Shown here: piece by piece, positions 31,966 to 43,867 of the stretch
How the letters are laid out: each line of letters begins with the position of its first letter
How positions within the stretch are numbered: the first letter of the stretch is position 1
NCBI RefSeq assembly: GCF_002127325.2
Contig: NC_035437.2
Location: 155,665,897 to 155,729,896, forward strand
DNA from: Helianthus annuus
Taxonomy: Eukaryota > Streptophyta > Magnoliopsida > Asterales > Asteraceae
Reading direction: 5' to 3'
Length of the DNA: 64,000 nucleotides
Notes under the pieces: model-generated
What the model saw: the letters and a program-made list of their open reading frames with translations, nothing else
Database searches by the model: none
What the model was told of the DNA's origin: nothing
Program-made: the position numbers and the translations under genes

Positions 31966-33646
31966 TTTTTAAACAACAACGACATTATAGTCGTTAACAT
32001 CCCAACGGTTGAAAAATTGAACATGGCACAAGCGGTGAATCATCCCCGGGCTTCAACGTTTAGCGCATCGATTAAGGGGTTGGCAAGTGTTATTGCGTGG
32101 TGAGCAGTCACCGTCCGCCTTCCCCGCTATCCACCCCGTACACCCTTAGATAATAATCACCATTATCCATTAATTGTTTCTCTTACACATTTAATATATA
32201 TAATTATTTATTTAAATATTTCAATAAATATTTAATTTCCCTTAATTAATTAACCACGTTTCATGAAATAATCTTTAGCAACTAAGTATCATAACTTATT
32301 TGCCGTCCAACGTGTAACTCTTTTAATTGTACACCAACGGTAACTTTGTTTAATCGATCACCGGACATCTAATATCCAATAGACCTTGTTCAGTAGTAAC
32401 AAATTGTAATCACTAACATACCTTCCTAGTATCAACTTTTCATACTTCGACACCATTAGTAGTAACCATGAGCATTAGTAGTTGTGTTCGGTACTTTGAA
32501 AACTCTTAAATTATTGGATTTGCAAAATTGTTGAAGGAATTGAAATGGTGCTCGTAATCCTAATTAGCCTCCTTCCATCGTTGCTCTCAATCACCTCCAT
32601 CTCTCCAAGTTCCCATCAGTCCTAACCAGTTTCGTATAAGTGATGAATAGACGAGGGGGAAATGTTTGGTTTGATCTGGTGTCCAATTTTTTATTTATGT
32701 TTGTCCAACTTTGTTGCGCGGTTTCATCTTATCTCCATCCTACATGTATGTTTATGTCACCTTCTTTGGTTTCCATTCAGTTGTCGTGGTTGTTGCAACT
32801 TGATTATTGGCTTGATTAAGTAGTTGATGTTCAACTATTGTTGCGATTTAAAGGTTCAGTTACGGTCTAATTAATGAAAAATATAATCGTGTTGATTATT
32901 GTTGTGATTTAGAGGTTCGGGTTCCAGTTACTTGTTGGCCCGGTTTTCTATTATCATTAATAAAAGTCCGCTCAAAAGTTATAAGAATTATAATATTTTT
33001 TCTGAATGGCGTACAAAATTATAAAATCATGAGTTGTGAAAAGAGTTTAAGCTCAGTTTATCTATTTTCAATAAAACACGATTTAGATGAATTGATTTTA
33101 GTTATATCCAAACTTTTTAACTTAGGTGGTGTTCGTTTTTTCAGAAAAATCTCTTCTGATCTTTTATGTCTGCGCCGCGCAGACCACGCGCAGATGTTTA
33201 GATCTGCAGACTGTTTGTTTTTTAGAAGACATTTCACTAGAAAATGTCTTCAAACCTCGGTGCGTTCTCTTCCCCACGCAGACATGGTCCAGTGTCTTCC
33301 CACTTCTTCCCACTTCTTCCAACCTCTTCCAACCCTTCTAACCTCTTCTTTCCTAATCTCAAAACACAGACATCTCTTATCAAAACCCTAGCACATCTCC
33401 TCCACCACTCTCCTCCTCCCAGCCGTCACCTCCACCTCCTCCGCCTCCGCCTCCACCTCCTCCGACAACCACTTGCTGCCTCGTCGCCCAGCCGATACCT
33501 CCACCTCCACCTCCTCCGCCACCACCACCACCACCACATCTCCATCACCTCCACTTCCTCCGTCACTCCCACACAATAACCACCTCCCTTCTCCACCCCA
33601 GCTGTAGCCGCCAGCCTCCCCCCCACCTTATATGACTGAATATAGG
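31966..33646. other. Intergenic, no supported gene
   Basis: AT-rich DNA. The stretch 33130-33300 (ctgcgccgcgcagaccacgc, agaagacatttcactagaaaatgtctt) contains short inverted repeats. A CTC/CAC-rich microsatellite-like block fills 33400-33610 and produces spurious ORFs on both strands. Confidence 0.5.
33400..33610. repeat. Low-complexity CCTCCAC tract
   Basis: Irregular repeats of cctccacctcctccg and accaccacc. Frames here encode proline/histidine/serine or, on the other strand, glutamate/valine/arginine runs, which is composition and not a gene. Confidence 0.8.
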
Positions 33647-34910
33647 CTTACGTATAGGGATGAGTTTGGTACTATTTCGGTACCAAAAGTAGCGATAACG
33701 AAAATCACAAAAATTGAGTACCGATGTCACGACCCCCGACCCCATCCTAGCCGGAATCGGAAGCCGCGAGCAGTCCAGTGGTACCGGTGATTATTTTGAA
33801 AAATATTGCAGCGGAAATTTCATCAGGACCGTGAGTTAGGAAAATATCAGAGTTTAGAAACACCGGATTTTATTTAAATAGATGGAATAAATTCCATGTT
33901 TTACAAAGGTAGCTTTTAATATAAACAATATTTCTTAATTTGATTTAATCAATAAAATAAGCCACTTCTTGAAGTCTTTCAGTGTCGGATCCACTCCTTA
34001 CTCCAATCTACGGTAATTACCTGAAACGCGTTTTAAAAAGGTTTTGTCAGCGGGAAATACTGAGTGAATCGTTCATTTTACTGAAAACGACACATTTGTT
34101 ATAATTCACAGTGTTAAGATCTTTTACACATGTTTCTTATATCAACCAACTACCCACAGTATTTGTCACTCGACCGGATCTGTGACAGTGGTCATATCAC
34201 CATTGGCTGCCCCAATGAATGACGTAAATCAATTAAATTTAGGTTCGCCCACCTAAAATGATTTAAACCGTAGTAATGTGCACAATACCCCGCATACTGG
34301 CTGTAATTTGGTGATTACATCAACTTAATCACTGTAATTATAATTCTGAAAATAATTTGGAGTATTGTAAAACAGTTGATAAAAAGAAGAATGACTCACA
34401 AATCAGCATGCAGGATTGAGTTAACAAACTTCTTGATTCTATTTCTTCCGATAATTAAGCATGCACTTTATTATTCTGGATCTTCTGATGATTTAATAGT
34501 TTGTTTGATTGTAAGGGTGTAGTTGGGAGTATTTTTGGTAGTTAAATACATAGTTTAACAGAATGGAATACGTATTGGTGTAACACCCAAATCAAACCTT
34601 AACGGTAGTCATGAGATTCGAACCTTAACGAATTTCACAAAAACCGGGTTAATGATCAATACAGCTTTTACGATAACTCACGAGATCAAATTCTCACAAC
34701 GAACGACAAAGTGCGATACTTAAACATTCATCGAATTAACGACGAACGACAAAGTATAACCCTAATATGGGCGGCACTTAAACATCCATTGGATATATTG
34801 ATCGGTCGGAAAATGAATCGTAATAGCGATTGAGTGATTATTGGTTAGAACACCAACGTATAGAGAGAAGAAGAAAGAAATGAGCAAAGAAGAATGAATC
34901 CTAAGCTTCC

Positions 34911-34918
34911 TATTTATA
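34911..34918 (-). promoter_or_regulatory. TATA box of the solo LTR
   Basis: Minus-strand TATAAATA. A solo LTR can still act as a promoter; transcripts would run towards 33725. Confidence 0.5.
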
Positions 34919-34941
34919 GGTAGATTTATTCCTTAGCCAGG

Positions 34942-35032
34942 AAGTTTCCTTAACCATTAAGTTTCCTTAACTATTAAGTTTCCTTAACTATTAAGTTTCC
35001 TTAACTATTAAGTTTCCTTAACTATTAAGTTT
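34942..35032. repeat. 17-bp tandem repeat
   Basis: Five to six near-perfect copies of aagtttccttaactatt inside the solo LTR, just upstream of its TATA box on the minus strand. The plus-strand LTR at 1-1334 begins too late in the window to test whether it shares them. Confidence 0.85.
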
Positions 35033-36265
35033 GCTTATCCATTTAACTAAATAACTTACTTAGCTTAATTAATCTTGCTTAGCTTAATAAATATTGATTA
35101 ACTGATTAATTAATCATTCTAAACTTAATTAACAAATTAATTAATCTACTCAGTTAGCTTAACTGCTAAGTTTGATATACTAGTTTAACAGCTTACTGAT
35201 TATGAGTTCTAATTTCTAGACACAAGAACTCGTATTAGTGTATTAACTCAATTCAACTTTAACGATAATCACGAGATAAAACCCTCACAACAATTTACAA
35301 GTGCAATACTTAATAATTCAGCGGATTCACAACGAATGACAGAGTATAGTCCGAGTTTGGACAGCACTCAAACATTCAAGTTGAAATCACAAATGAATAA
35401 CAAAGTATAACTCAATTTGAGCAACACTTAGACAATCGTTGGATAGTTATAATCGATCGGATAAAGTATCGTACCAGTGATTAGAGTTATTACCCTAATA
35501 ACGGGCAGAGTTTAGGGATTTAGAGGGTAAAATCCCGAGCTATTATTTACAAAAATAAAAGCTGACGGAAAGAAAAGAATTGAACATCGATTGAGTTAAT
35601 ACCCGACATCGTAGCAGCACCCCGCTATACTAATTAGTGATTCGTGAGTGTTTTAAGAGTATACAGGGCATAACTCCGTGTGTATTACGACTTTGAACGT
35701 CGTTTGAGCAGCGTAAACCGACTGCCAATGTCTGCTATTTATACTAATTTTTGGGACAGGCTTACGGACCGTAAGCCATATCCCTTAAGGTCCGTAAGGG
35801 ACACCTGTTTATCATAGGTCGGCCACGGTTGGGACTAGCTATGCTGAATCAATTAAATTAACCAAGCAGCTTTCTACAACGATTATTTTAGATAATCGTC
35901 CAACTAGGGTTTACCCCCTCGAGTTTTAGGGGCCCTGATCCTGATTCCGATTGCTCTGAAAATTTTAGGGTTTATGCAGAATCACTTGGGTGTCTTACTT
36001 AGGGTTTCCTTATTGGATAATTATCATACTAAGTATTAATTTTTGTGAGAGTTGTTACATCCGATACAGGTACCGGTACGGTATTTGAATGTAAAAATTT
36101 GTAAAATACTTGTACCGTACCGAACGATACCATTCTTAAAAACGCCAAAAAGGGGTACCGAAAATCATTCAGTACGGAAAATTCGATACAGGTTCGATTT
36201 TGAGATTTGGTACCATTTGCTCATCCATACTTACACGTAAGTCGTGATATTAGTATTGTATATTA

Positions 36266-37254
36266 GACCACTGGGTGTGGGGTGTTGGTTGGGGTAGGGG
36301 TTGCCAGGCAACGATGGCTAAACCACATCGGGCCAACGTTGCCCCGCTGACGTGGGTTTGAAGCCTGGTGTGGGTCGTGGGGGGGGGGGGGAGGTTAAGG
36401 TGGTTGGCTTGGATTGGCTAGAGAGAGATGATCGTTTGGGCTAGCTGTTGCGGATGGCGGTTTTGGTAAGTAAAAAAACAAATTTAAAAAAATTACAATT
36501 TTTTACCTATAAATACCCATCTCAAACTTCATTTTCCACAATTATCTTTTTCAACCAAAACCAAACACAAATAACAAATCTTCAACCAAACCCACACCAA
36601 AAAAACGAAAATAGTGCATTGGATAGAGGTTGAGTAAATAGCACTAGTGACGTCGATTGTTGACGCACAACGAACCCTACTACGCGGTCAAACCGCGTAT
36701 TGGGGACGACTGGACGCACGTTTCAGCAATACCAACAACATGTTGGGAACACGCATCACAGTTTAAACCCGTGCCAACACAAGTGGCGTGAGATCAAGCC
36801 GAAGTTGGATTGGTTTAAAGTTTGCTTCGACCGTGTCCCTACGGGCGGCTTAACCCACGACGATCGAGTGGACATCGCGAAGATCAAGTATAGGCACGAT
36901 GGGAATTCGGATTTTAAGTGGGTTCCCCACTTTAATATTTACCGAAATTTGTAATTTATTTTCTTTTTTTGGATTTAGTAACTACTTTTTTTTTAACTTT
37001 TTTAGGATTTAATAAGTAGGTTTTTTTTTTTTTTTTTTTTTAGGATTTTATGTAACTTTTTTTAAATTAATATAAGTTTGTGTTTTATTATATAAATGTC
37101 AACTATATAAAAAAATATAAAAAACCACATGTCACCCCACGCCGGCCTGGCCACGCCGCTTCCACACCCCACTTTTTTGGGGTGGTCTGGTGGAGCCCAC
37201 ACTCGCCACGTGTTGAGCAATGACTCCAACCCAAGCCCCCCACACCCTGCAGTC
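36266..37254. mobile_element. PIF/Harbinger non-autonomous element, 989 bp
   Basis: Inverted termini GACCACTGGGTGTGGGG and (reverse complement of the right end) GACTGCAGGGTGTGGGG, with TTA at 36263-36265 and 37255-37257. TTA TSD and terminal form fit PIF/Harbinger. Inside is a remnant of the Myb-like accessory gene (36700-36954). There is no transposase. Confidence 0.8.
36650..36957 (+). pseudogene. Myb/SANT-like accessory protein of PIF element, fragment
   Basis: A frame with QHKWREIKPKLDWFKVCFDRV and a C-terminal FKWVPHFNIYRNL resembles the DNA-binding ORF1 of plant PIF elements, in which a W-rich trihelix-like region is followed by a conserved tail. The upstream part (GDDWTHVSA) lies in another frame, so at least one frameshift is present and the N-terminal W is lost from the frame. 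Confidence 0.5.
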
Positions 37255-37257
37255 TTA

Positions 37258-38265
37258 CGGGTAAGATCAAATAAAAGTTTATTTTGCCTAAGTAGGATGA
37301 GAAAGAATCTTAATCATTCATTTTTCAAATCAATTGTTAAGATGAAAATGTAAGAAAAAAGAGGAGTCTAAGGGTATCTTAGAAAAATCTTATTTATTGA
37401 CTTTCTTTCTCCGCATGCAAGACACATACATATTTGACCCCTATTTTGTAAACGTTTATAACTTTTTTATACGACATTATTTTGATAAAAATTTTACCAC
37501 AAATCGAGCGTCTTTTATCTTTAATGTGAGTATCATATTGCTATATTAGCAATATAAAATATGACAACTAAAAAAAACCCGAAAAATGTGTTGTATTTCT
37601 ATGTTGTATAACATTTTTTGTGCTCAATTTTTTTGTCTTAAATTTTTTTTTCTGAATTTTTTTGTGCTAAATTTTTTGTACTAGATTTTTTTGTGCTAAA
37701 ATTTTTTGTACTATATTTTTTTTGTGCTGAAATTTTTTGTACTATGTTTTCTTATACTAGATTTTTTGTGTTATATTTTTTGTACTGGATTTTTGTGTTA
37801 TATTTTTTGTACTGCATTTTTTGTTGTTTTTTTTAAACAAAATGGGTGTCACATGTCATTTTCACCATTCTATTTATAAGGGGAGGGGGTGGTCACTTGT
37901 GATAGAATTCTATCACTCACAAGACCAATCAAGTTCCGCCATGCCATCAACCATTTTTCCATCACTCACAACCTTTTTAGTGGGGGTGGTCATCACTCAC
38001 CACCACACCCAACAATTTCCCCCCAACCAACAACTACCCTCACAAAATAAAACAATAACGGCGTGCAGAAAATAACGAAAATTTGATTTCATTAATGTAT
38101 CACGCGTTGATGTTTATGGTGGCGGTGGGAAATAACGCGTTAATGTATCACGCGTGTTGATATAATGCACGACCCCCTCCCCCCTAAGGACTAAAATGTT
38201 TTAGTACAAAAATGTCTTTCCTTCCTACTTATATGGAGTGTCACATGTAATCATCATAATCTTTC
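37258..38265. other. Intergenic with T-rich repeats
   Basis: No gene. Between 37610 and 37830 are about ten copies of a 20-bp degenerate repeat (ttttttgtgctaaatttttt / ttttttgtactagatttttt). From 37850 to 38190 a GGGGAGGGGGTGGTCA / CACCACACCC pair suggests another PIF-type MITE, but the ends are not clean. Confidence 0.5.
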
Positions 38266-38268
38266 TTA

Positions 38269-38627
38269 GACCACCCGTAGTGGCTCCATTTGGCGCGTTT
38301 TTTTTTTGTGCCCAAAAACGCTAAATCACGCCGGAGATTCACCCCCTGGGCGTGTTTTGCTTGTTTTTTTGTTTTCACGTGATTCAAATCACGCTTTGAA
38401 TATTTTGAGATGGCAAATAACATTTAATCTTCCTTTTTTAGTCCAATAGCTTTTTTGTAGGTTTTTTTATTTTTATTTAACTCTTTACACCCTTTTAACA
38501 TAATGCCCACACCCCACTACACCCATTTTAAAAAAACGACTAACAATGCCCCTTGCTGACTGTACTGCCACATGGTGGAACACCCCCAAGGGTGGGACAT
38601 TATTCACCCTTACCACCACGCATGGTC
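38269..38627. mobile_element. PIF-type MITE, 359 bp
   Basis: Termini GACCACCCGTAGTGG and, as reverse complement of the right end, GACCATGCGTGGTGG. Flanks are TTA at 38266-38268 and 38628-38630. No coding sequence. Confidence 0.75.
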
Positions 38628-38630
38628 TTA

Positions 38631-38899
38631 GGCTAAAGGGTGTGCGGGGTCATGGTTGGGACATGATTCGTCACCTAGGAACATGAATGGAAGGCTACAC
38701 CACTCACTTGCTTGATCCACCGTGGTTTGCATGGATTAAACCATGGCAACCATGGTCCTCCTTTCCATTTTTCAAGAAATCATTTCTTTTTTCTTTAGAC
38801 AAAGATAAATTAAAATAAATAAAGAGCGTCTTTCCATTTTGGATGATGTATTAGAGGTGAGTGACATGACACTGACGTGGAGGGTCATGACCACACGCC
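38631..38899. mobile_element. Second PIF-type MITE, 269 bp, abutting the first
   Basis: Flanked by TTA at 38628-38630, shared with the neighbouring MITE, and TTA at 38900-38902. Termini GGCTAAAGGGTGTGCGGGG and GGCGTGTGGTCATGACC match only loosely, with gaps. The shared TTA suggests one element inserted at the edge of the other. Confidence 0.5.
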
Positions 38900-38902
38900 T
38901 TA

Positions 38903-39506
38903 GACTACTTAGGCAAAATTTACTTTTTAGTGGATCATTCCCCTAAAACCCAAAATATTATATATAATACTTTTCTTTGTATTGTTAGAATCTTATCTTA
39001 ATAATAAAATATATGCATCGAACATCATTCAAGTTGGTAGGCGTGTTTAAAATTTATTAGCCAAAATACCAAATTTCTATGATCATTGTGTTAGAACTTG
39101 AAACTTGAACTTTATGTTTGTGTGTAAGACTATATTCTGAATTTGTTTGTTTTTAGACTTTCTTTTATAATATGTTGTGTGGGTTGATTATTTGGTTTAA
39201 ATTAGCTATCGACTTGCTATTCGGGAGTCAAACCGAAATATAATTTGGAAAAAGGTATTTTGGTTCAATTGAGTTGAAATCGTTTTGTTTGGTTTTTAAC
39301 CAAAATCAAACCGAACTGAATTCAGATGAATTTGGTTAGGTATATATATATCCCAATTCGGATTGGTTTGGTACTTGGTTTAAATTCAAATTCAAAATTT
39401 TAAAAACCAAATAAACCAAATTGAATAAACCAAATAAATCCTAAACCGAGTCAATGAACACTCCTACAAGTTGGGTGCAACAAAATAGTTATTTTAACCC
39501 TCCTTG
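38903..39506. other. Intergenic, no supported gene
   Basis: AT-rich, with repeated aaccaaa / ttggttt tracts (39240-39440) that resemble degenerate dispersed repeats. No frame or terminus recognised. Confidence 0.5.
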
Positions 39507-39737
39507 TTAGATCACACGGTGTAGGTGTTTACAAGCCGCATGGAAGCTTGTCAACGTCGTGCACAACAGCCCGGCCACGGCATGGGTCATTCGGCGGTGG
39601 AAATCCCACAGGTGTTGATACCAAATTCGCGTTGACGTGGCACGTTTTAATTGGCGTGGGTATTAGTGGTTTGACAACAATGGTTATTTTTTAAAATTTA
39701 AAAAACTTAAGTATTTAAAAAAAACAAAATTTTACTC

Positions 39738-39745
39738 TATATAAA
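39738..39745 (+). promoter_or_regulatory. TATA box of PIF ORF1
   Basis: TATATAAA about 90 bp upstream of the ATG at 39835, with a CT-rich leader between them. Confidence 0.55.
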
Positions 39746-39834
39746 CCACCCTCTTCTTCCATTTTTTTACAAACTCTCACATTTCACTCAAATTTTTATA
39801 ACCTCTCTCCCATTTCCACTTCACGAAACCGAAA

Positions 39835-40110
39835 ATGTCAACCATTCCTTGGACCGAAGAAGAGTATATCGTATCGTGCGAGTCGTGGGTCAAAGCCTTG
39901 AGCCATTACACGCCGCGTAACCGCTCAAGCGATCCGTTTTGGGGCAGAATTTTACAACATTTTTGCGTCCATAGGGGTTAGACCACCCGAACCATGGACT
40001 CGCTTTCTTCTCGTTTTAGGGTTATCCGTTTGGATTAAGAAAGATTCGAGACGGTGCATACCGTGGTGGAAAACGAGCGTGGTGACCTTGGGGAGGATGA
40101 CATCATATAA
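39835..40110 (+). pseudogene. Myb/SANT-like DNA-binding ORF1 of PIF/Harbinger, broken
   Basis: ATG at 39835 opens MSTIPWTEEEYIVSCESWVK and then FWGRILQHF, the N-terminal Myb-like helix region of plant PIF accessory proteins (tryptophan-led WTEEE motif). The frame stops at 39979-39981. Similar sequence resumes in a shifted frame (SLSSRFRVIRLD) before the truncation at 40114. The family protein binds the element termini and partners the transposase. Confidence 0.7.
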
Positions 40111-40114
40111 GTCG

Positions 40115-40204
40115 TATAACAACCCTCCTAAAACCCTTATAACACCCCTATACGTCCTAAAATACACCTAGTATACGAAAAACGGCCCGAAATACCTTTA
40201 ATTT
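40115..40204 (+). repeat. LTR fragment (first 90 bp)
   Basis: Matches the first 90 bp of the LTR at 42380-43717 (tataacaaccctcctaaaac onward) with a few differences, then jumps directly into pol. The rest of the LTR, the primer site, gag, protease and most of RT are deleted, so this marks the element's left end. Confidence 0.85.
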
Positions 40205-42343
40205 CGAAATGTGAGTTTTGGTTAGAAGAAGTTCAATTCCTTGGACATTTAGTAAATCATGAAGGAATTCAAGTGCATCCCACAAAGATCGAGGCAATTA
40301 CTAAATGGAAAGTCCCCGAGTCGCCAACAGAAGTAAGAAGTTTTCTAGGACTGGCGGGTTATTATAGACGGTTTATCCGAGATTTTTCTAGAATAGTCAT
40401 TCCTTTAACAAAACTGACCTATAAATCAGTTAAGTTTAAATGGAGACCAAAACAAGAAGAAGCCTTTATAATTCTTAAGCAAAGATTAACCAACGCACCC
40501 ATACTAGCGTTACCAAGACTCTGTAGTCTATTGTGACGCGTCTAAGTTAGGTTATGGATGTGTGTTGATGCAACGACAAAAAGTTATAGCCTATGCCTCT
40601 AGAAAACTTAAGAATCATGAAGAGAATTATACAACCCATGATCTAGAGTTAGGAGCCATAATTTTTTACCTTAAAATTTGGAGACATTACCTTTATGGTA
40701 GTAAGTTTACCATTTTCACCGATCATAAGAGTTTAAGATATGTTTTTGGGCAAAAGGAGCTAAATATGAGACAGAGATGCTAGATGGAAATTCTTAGTGA
40801 CTATGATTGTAATATCCAGTATCATGCAGGAAAGGCTAATGTAGTAGCTGATGCTTTAAGTCGAAAGTATCATGAGAAGCCAAAAAGAGTACGTTCTCTT
40901 AAATTAAATATGTAGATAGATTTAAACGAACAAATTAGAAAAGTACAGGAATCAGTAATTAAGGATGATACTGAAAAATTAAAAGGAATAATTAAGGAAT
41001 TAGAATAAGGAACATATGGAATTTGGAGATTCCATAAGGAAAGAATTTGGATACCAAAACAAGGAAACCTACGCCACCGAATTTTAGAAGAAGCCCATAA
41101 GTCTAAGTATACGATACATCCTGGAAGTGATAAAATGTATCAAGACTTAAGAAAGAATTTCTGGTGGATAGGAATGAAAAACGATGTAGCAGCTTATGTT
41201 GCCAAGTGTCTAACCTGTTCACAAGTTAAAGCTGAACATCAGAAACCCTCAGATTTATTGCAACAATTAGAAATGCCAATATGGAAATGGGAATTGATAA
41301 CAATGGATTTTGTTACCAAATTACCCAAGACACGAAAATGTAATGATACAATCTGGGTGATTGTAGATAGATTAACCAAGTCTGCTCATTTCTTACCGAT
41401 AAAGGAAACTTTCAGTATGGAACAATTAGCCAAGTTATATGTAAATGAAGTAGTTTCATTGCATGGAATTCCTTCATCTATTGTTTCTGATAGAGATCGC
41501 CATTTTACTTCTCATTTTTGGACTAGTTTCCAAAAAGCAATGGGAACCAAGCTAAATCTAAGCACAGCTTATCATCCTCAAACGGATGGACAAAGCGAAA
41601 GGACAATTCAGACAATGGAAGATATGCTTAGAGCTTGTGTAATTGATTTCGGGGGAAATTGGGACGATCACTTACCATTAATAGAATTTTCTTACAATAA
41701 CAGCTATCATACCAGCATCAATGCTGCACCTTTCGAAGCACTTTATGGACGAAGGTGCCGAACTCCAGTCTGTTCGGCAGAAATTGGAGAAAAGCAACTG
41801 TCGGGACCCGAGATAGTACAAGAAACAACAGACAAGATTATTCAAGTCAAAGATAGACTAAAAGCAGCACGCGATCGTCAAAAGAGTTATGCTGATAACA
41901 GGCGAAAACCATTGGAGTTCCAAGTAGGAGATAAGGTATTATTAAAAGTTTCTCCATGGAAAAGAGTAGTCAGATTCATCAAAAGGGGAAAGCTAAGCCC
42001 TAGGTATGTTGGACCTTTTGAGATTATTAGAAGAATAGGACCCGTAGCTTACCAGCTACAACTGCCAGAGGAAATGGCAGGAATACATGATGTATTTCAT
42101 GTATGTAATCTCAAGAAATGCTTAGCAGATGAATTATTAATGGTACCTTTTAAGGATATAGAGGTAAATGAAAAGCTTAAGTTCGTAGAGAAGCCTCTAC
42201 AAATTGAAGACAAAAAGAGCAAGAACCTCAAACATAAGAGATTGGTTCTAGTCAAAGTGAAATGGGATTCCAAGAGAGGACCCGAGTACACTTGGGAGCT
42301 CGAGTCAGAGATGCAGAGGAAATTTCCACACCTGTTCCACTAG
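40205..42343 (+). pseudogene. Ty3/gypsy chromovirus pol, 5' deleted, several breaks
   Basis: Starts within RT ([17 protein letters not shown]) and passes through the connection region and RNase H ([11 protein letters not shown]). The integrase zinc region and core ([20 protein letters not shown]) follow, ending with the chromodomain-like tail ([16 protein letters not shown]). A frameshift lies near 40510-40535. TAG stops occur at about 40781 and 40912 and a TAA at about 41005. The 402-codon integrase frame (41135-42343) is intact. It is closely related in domain order to the minus-strand pol at 3796-6410. Confidence 0.9.
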
Positions 42344-42379
42344 ACCTCGAGGACGAGTTCTAAAACAAGGTGGGGAGGA

Positions 42380-43717
42380 TATAACAACCCTCCTAAAACC
42401 CTTATAACACCCCTATACGTCCTAAAATACACATCGTATACGAAAAACGACCCGAAATACCTTTAATTTTACAAAAAAAAATTAAATAAAACAAAGTCTA
42501 TGGGGCGCTCGCGGGCCGCGACCCCCTAGACTAACTCTGTCGCGGGGGGCGACCTAGTGCCACCAGGCTCAACTAGGTTCCGACACGTGGCTATTGACTC
42601 GACGTGGCTAGGCCCCTGACTCAGCCAAGCTACGCCATACTATACCTAGCTCGCGGAGCGCGACACACCCCTGTGTATCTGTCGCGGGGCGCCATAGACC
42701 CCCTGAACAGCCCTATAAATAGGATCGATCGGCTTCAGTCGAGAATCGTTCAATTTTCGATCTCTCTCTCAATTTCTTTAATAGCTAAAGTAATTCCCGG
42801 GTATAATACCCCCCTAAATAGCGAAGCTCTGCCTCGTTGTAAGTATTATAACCCCCGGTTACGTATTAGATACGCTGCCCGATTGATTTAGTGCTCCGTA
42901 ACGCATGTCAAGGCTCTGCCTGACTCAGTCATTAGAGTTCTGTCTCGGGGAGGGTATAACTAATGAATATTTGGGTTATTATACTAACGCGTATGCATTG
43001 TTTATTAACTAGATTGTAACTAGGAAGTCACAAGGGAAATACCTAAAATAGCAATGTGAGTAACCTTTCTTTTTGTAAACCTTTTTGTGAGTGATTCTTC
43101 TTTTACAAAACCTCAATTGTTTTAATTTATATTTAACAGTGATTGACTATTTGTATTCTACAATTATCGTAGGTATGTTGGGGTTTTGTATACAAAATTT
43201 GTTACTACACTGTGAGTAGTAACATTACCACAAGTCAGGATTGGCAGTACCGTGGGTGGTAATTAAAGTAGATATAAACAAATGTAATTGCTGGATTTCC
43301 CTCAATGCTGTAAAATGAGAAAACCCTATTTTGATTAAACTGGGATTCACTCGCCAGTATTTCTTGCTGATAAAATTTTTTAAACGCGTTTCAGGTAACA
43401 AAATGTGAAAGCCAAATAGAAGCCAGCTGGAGAGCACTGAAGGCTTGGAAAAGTGGCTATAAAAGTTACCTAAATAAAGAAGAAGTTTTATTTCAATAAA
43501 TTAGGGTTTATCCCTAAAAACATGTTTGTAACGGAAACTTGGGTTTTTCCCAATATATTTATAAATTATAAAATATGGTGTTTTACTCTGATAAAATATT
43601 TCCTAACTACGGTCCTGATGAAATTTCCGCTGCCAAATTAATGATAAACACCGATACCATCATCTCTGAGTAGGCCGCGGCCGCCCGCCTTCCGGGGCAA
43701 GGGTCGGGGTTGCGACA
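42380..43717 (+). repeat. Full chromovirus LTR, 1338 bp
   Basis: Follows a purine-rich tract (aaggtggggagga). Starts tataacaaccctcc and ends ggtcggggttgcgaca. It serves at once as the 3' LTR of the pol to its left and the 5' LTR of the primer site and gag to its right. A GC-rich stretch with cgcggg motifs lies at 42485-42700. U5 resembles the solo LTR at 33725-36059. Confidence 0.88.
42714..42721 (+). promoter_or_regulatory. LTR TATA box
   Basis: TATAAATA about 335 bp into the LTR, after the GC-rich stretch. Probable U3/R boundary for transcription into the gag fragment. Confidence 0.5.
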
Positions 43718-43722
43718 GAAGG

Positions 43723-43734
43723 TGGTATCGGAGC
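43723..43734 (+). other. Primer-binding site, initiator Met tRNA type
   Basis: TGGTATCGGAGC five bases after the LTR end, one base from the canonical TGGTATCAGAGC complementary to plant initiator-Met tRNA. Confidence 0.8.
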
Positions 43735-43867
43735 TACAACCACTGATTTCAGCCACAGAAGTGCTCTGCTGACACCAAATTTTTATCCATTATGTTAGGA
43801 AATAACCTACGGGATTACGTGCATATTTTATTGTTTTATGTTATTTGACAATTTGTTAGTTTACAGT

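Larger units (their letters stand above)
33725..36059 (-). repeat. Solo LTR, 2.3 kb, minus orientation
   Basis: On the minus strand it starts TGTAACAACTC and ends GGTCGTGACA. It is flanked by accga on the left and tccga on the right, a 5-bp TSD with one change. No internal sequence is present, so it arose by recombination between two LTRs. Homologous to 1-1334 (inverted) and, in U5, to 42380-43717. It contains an internal near-duplication: the stretch about 34590-34800 resembles 35250-35460. Confidence 0.85.
33655..36229. mobile_element. hAT-like MITE split by a solo LTR
   Basis: The left end tagggatgag and right end ctcatccata form inverted termini. Flanks are cttacgta (33647-33654) and cttac-ac-gta (36230-36239), a near 8-bp TSD with two extra bases, as expected for hAT elements. 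Without the LTR the MITE is about 240 bp and is rich in ggtaccggtacggta-like palindromes. No coding capacity. Confidence 0.6.
39510..40114 (+). mobile_element. PIF/Harbinger element, 5' part, cut by retroelement
   Basis: TTA at 39507-39509 is followed by GATCACACGGTGTAGGTG, similar to the termini of the 36266-37254 element. A TATA box and the Myb-like ORF1 follow. The element stops at 40114 where the chromovirus LTR fragment begins; its other end was not found beyond 44650. Confidence 0.65.

Noticed and set aside
33029..33745. ORFs on both strands with Pro/His/Ser- or Glu/Val/Arg-rich sequence
   Set aside because: They come from a CTC/CAC low-complexity tract. No domain, and several frames overlap on both strands.
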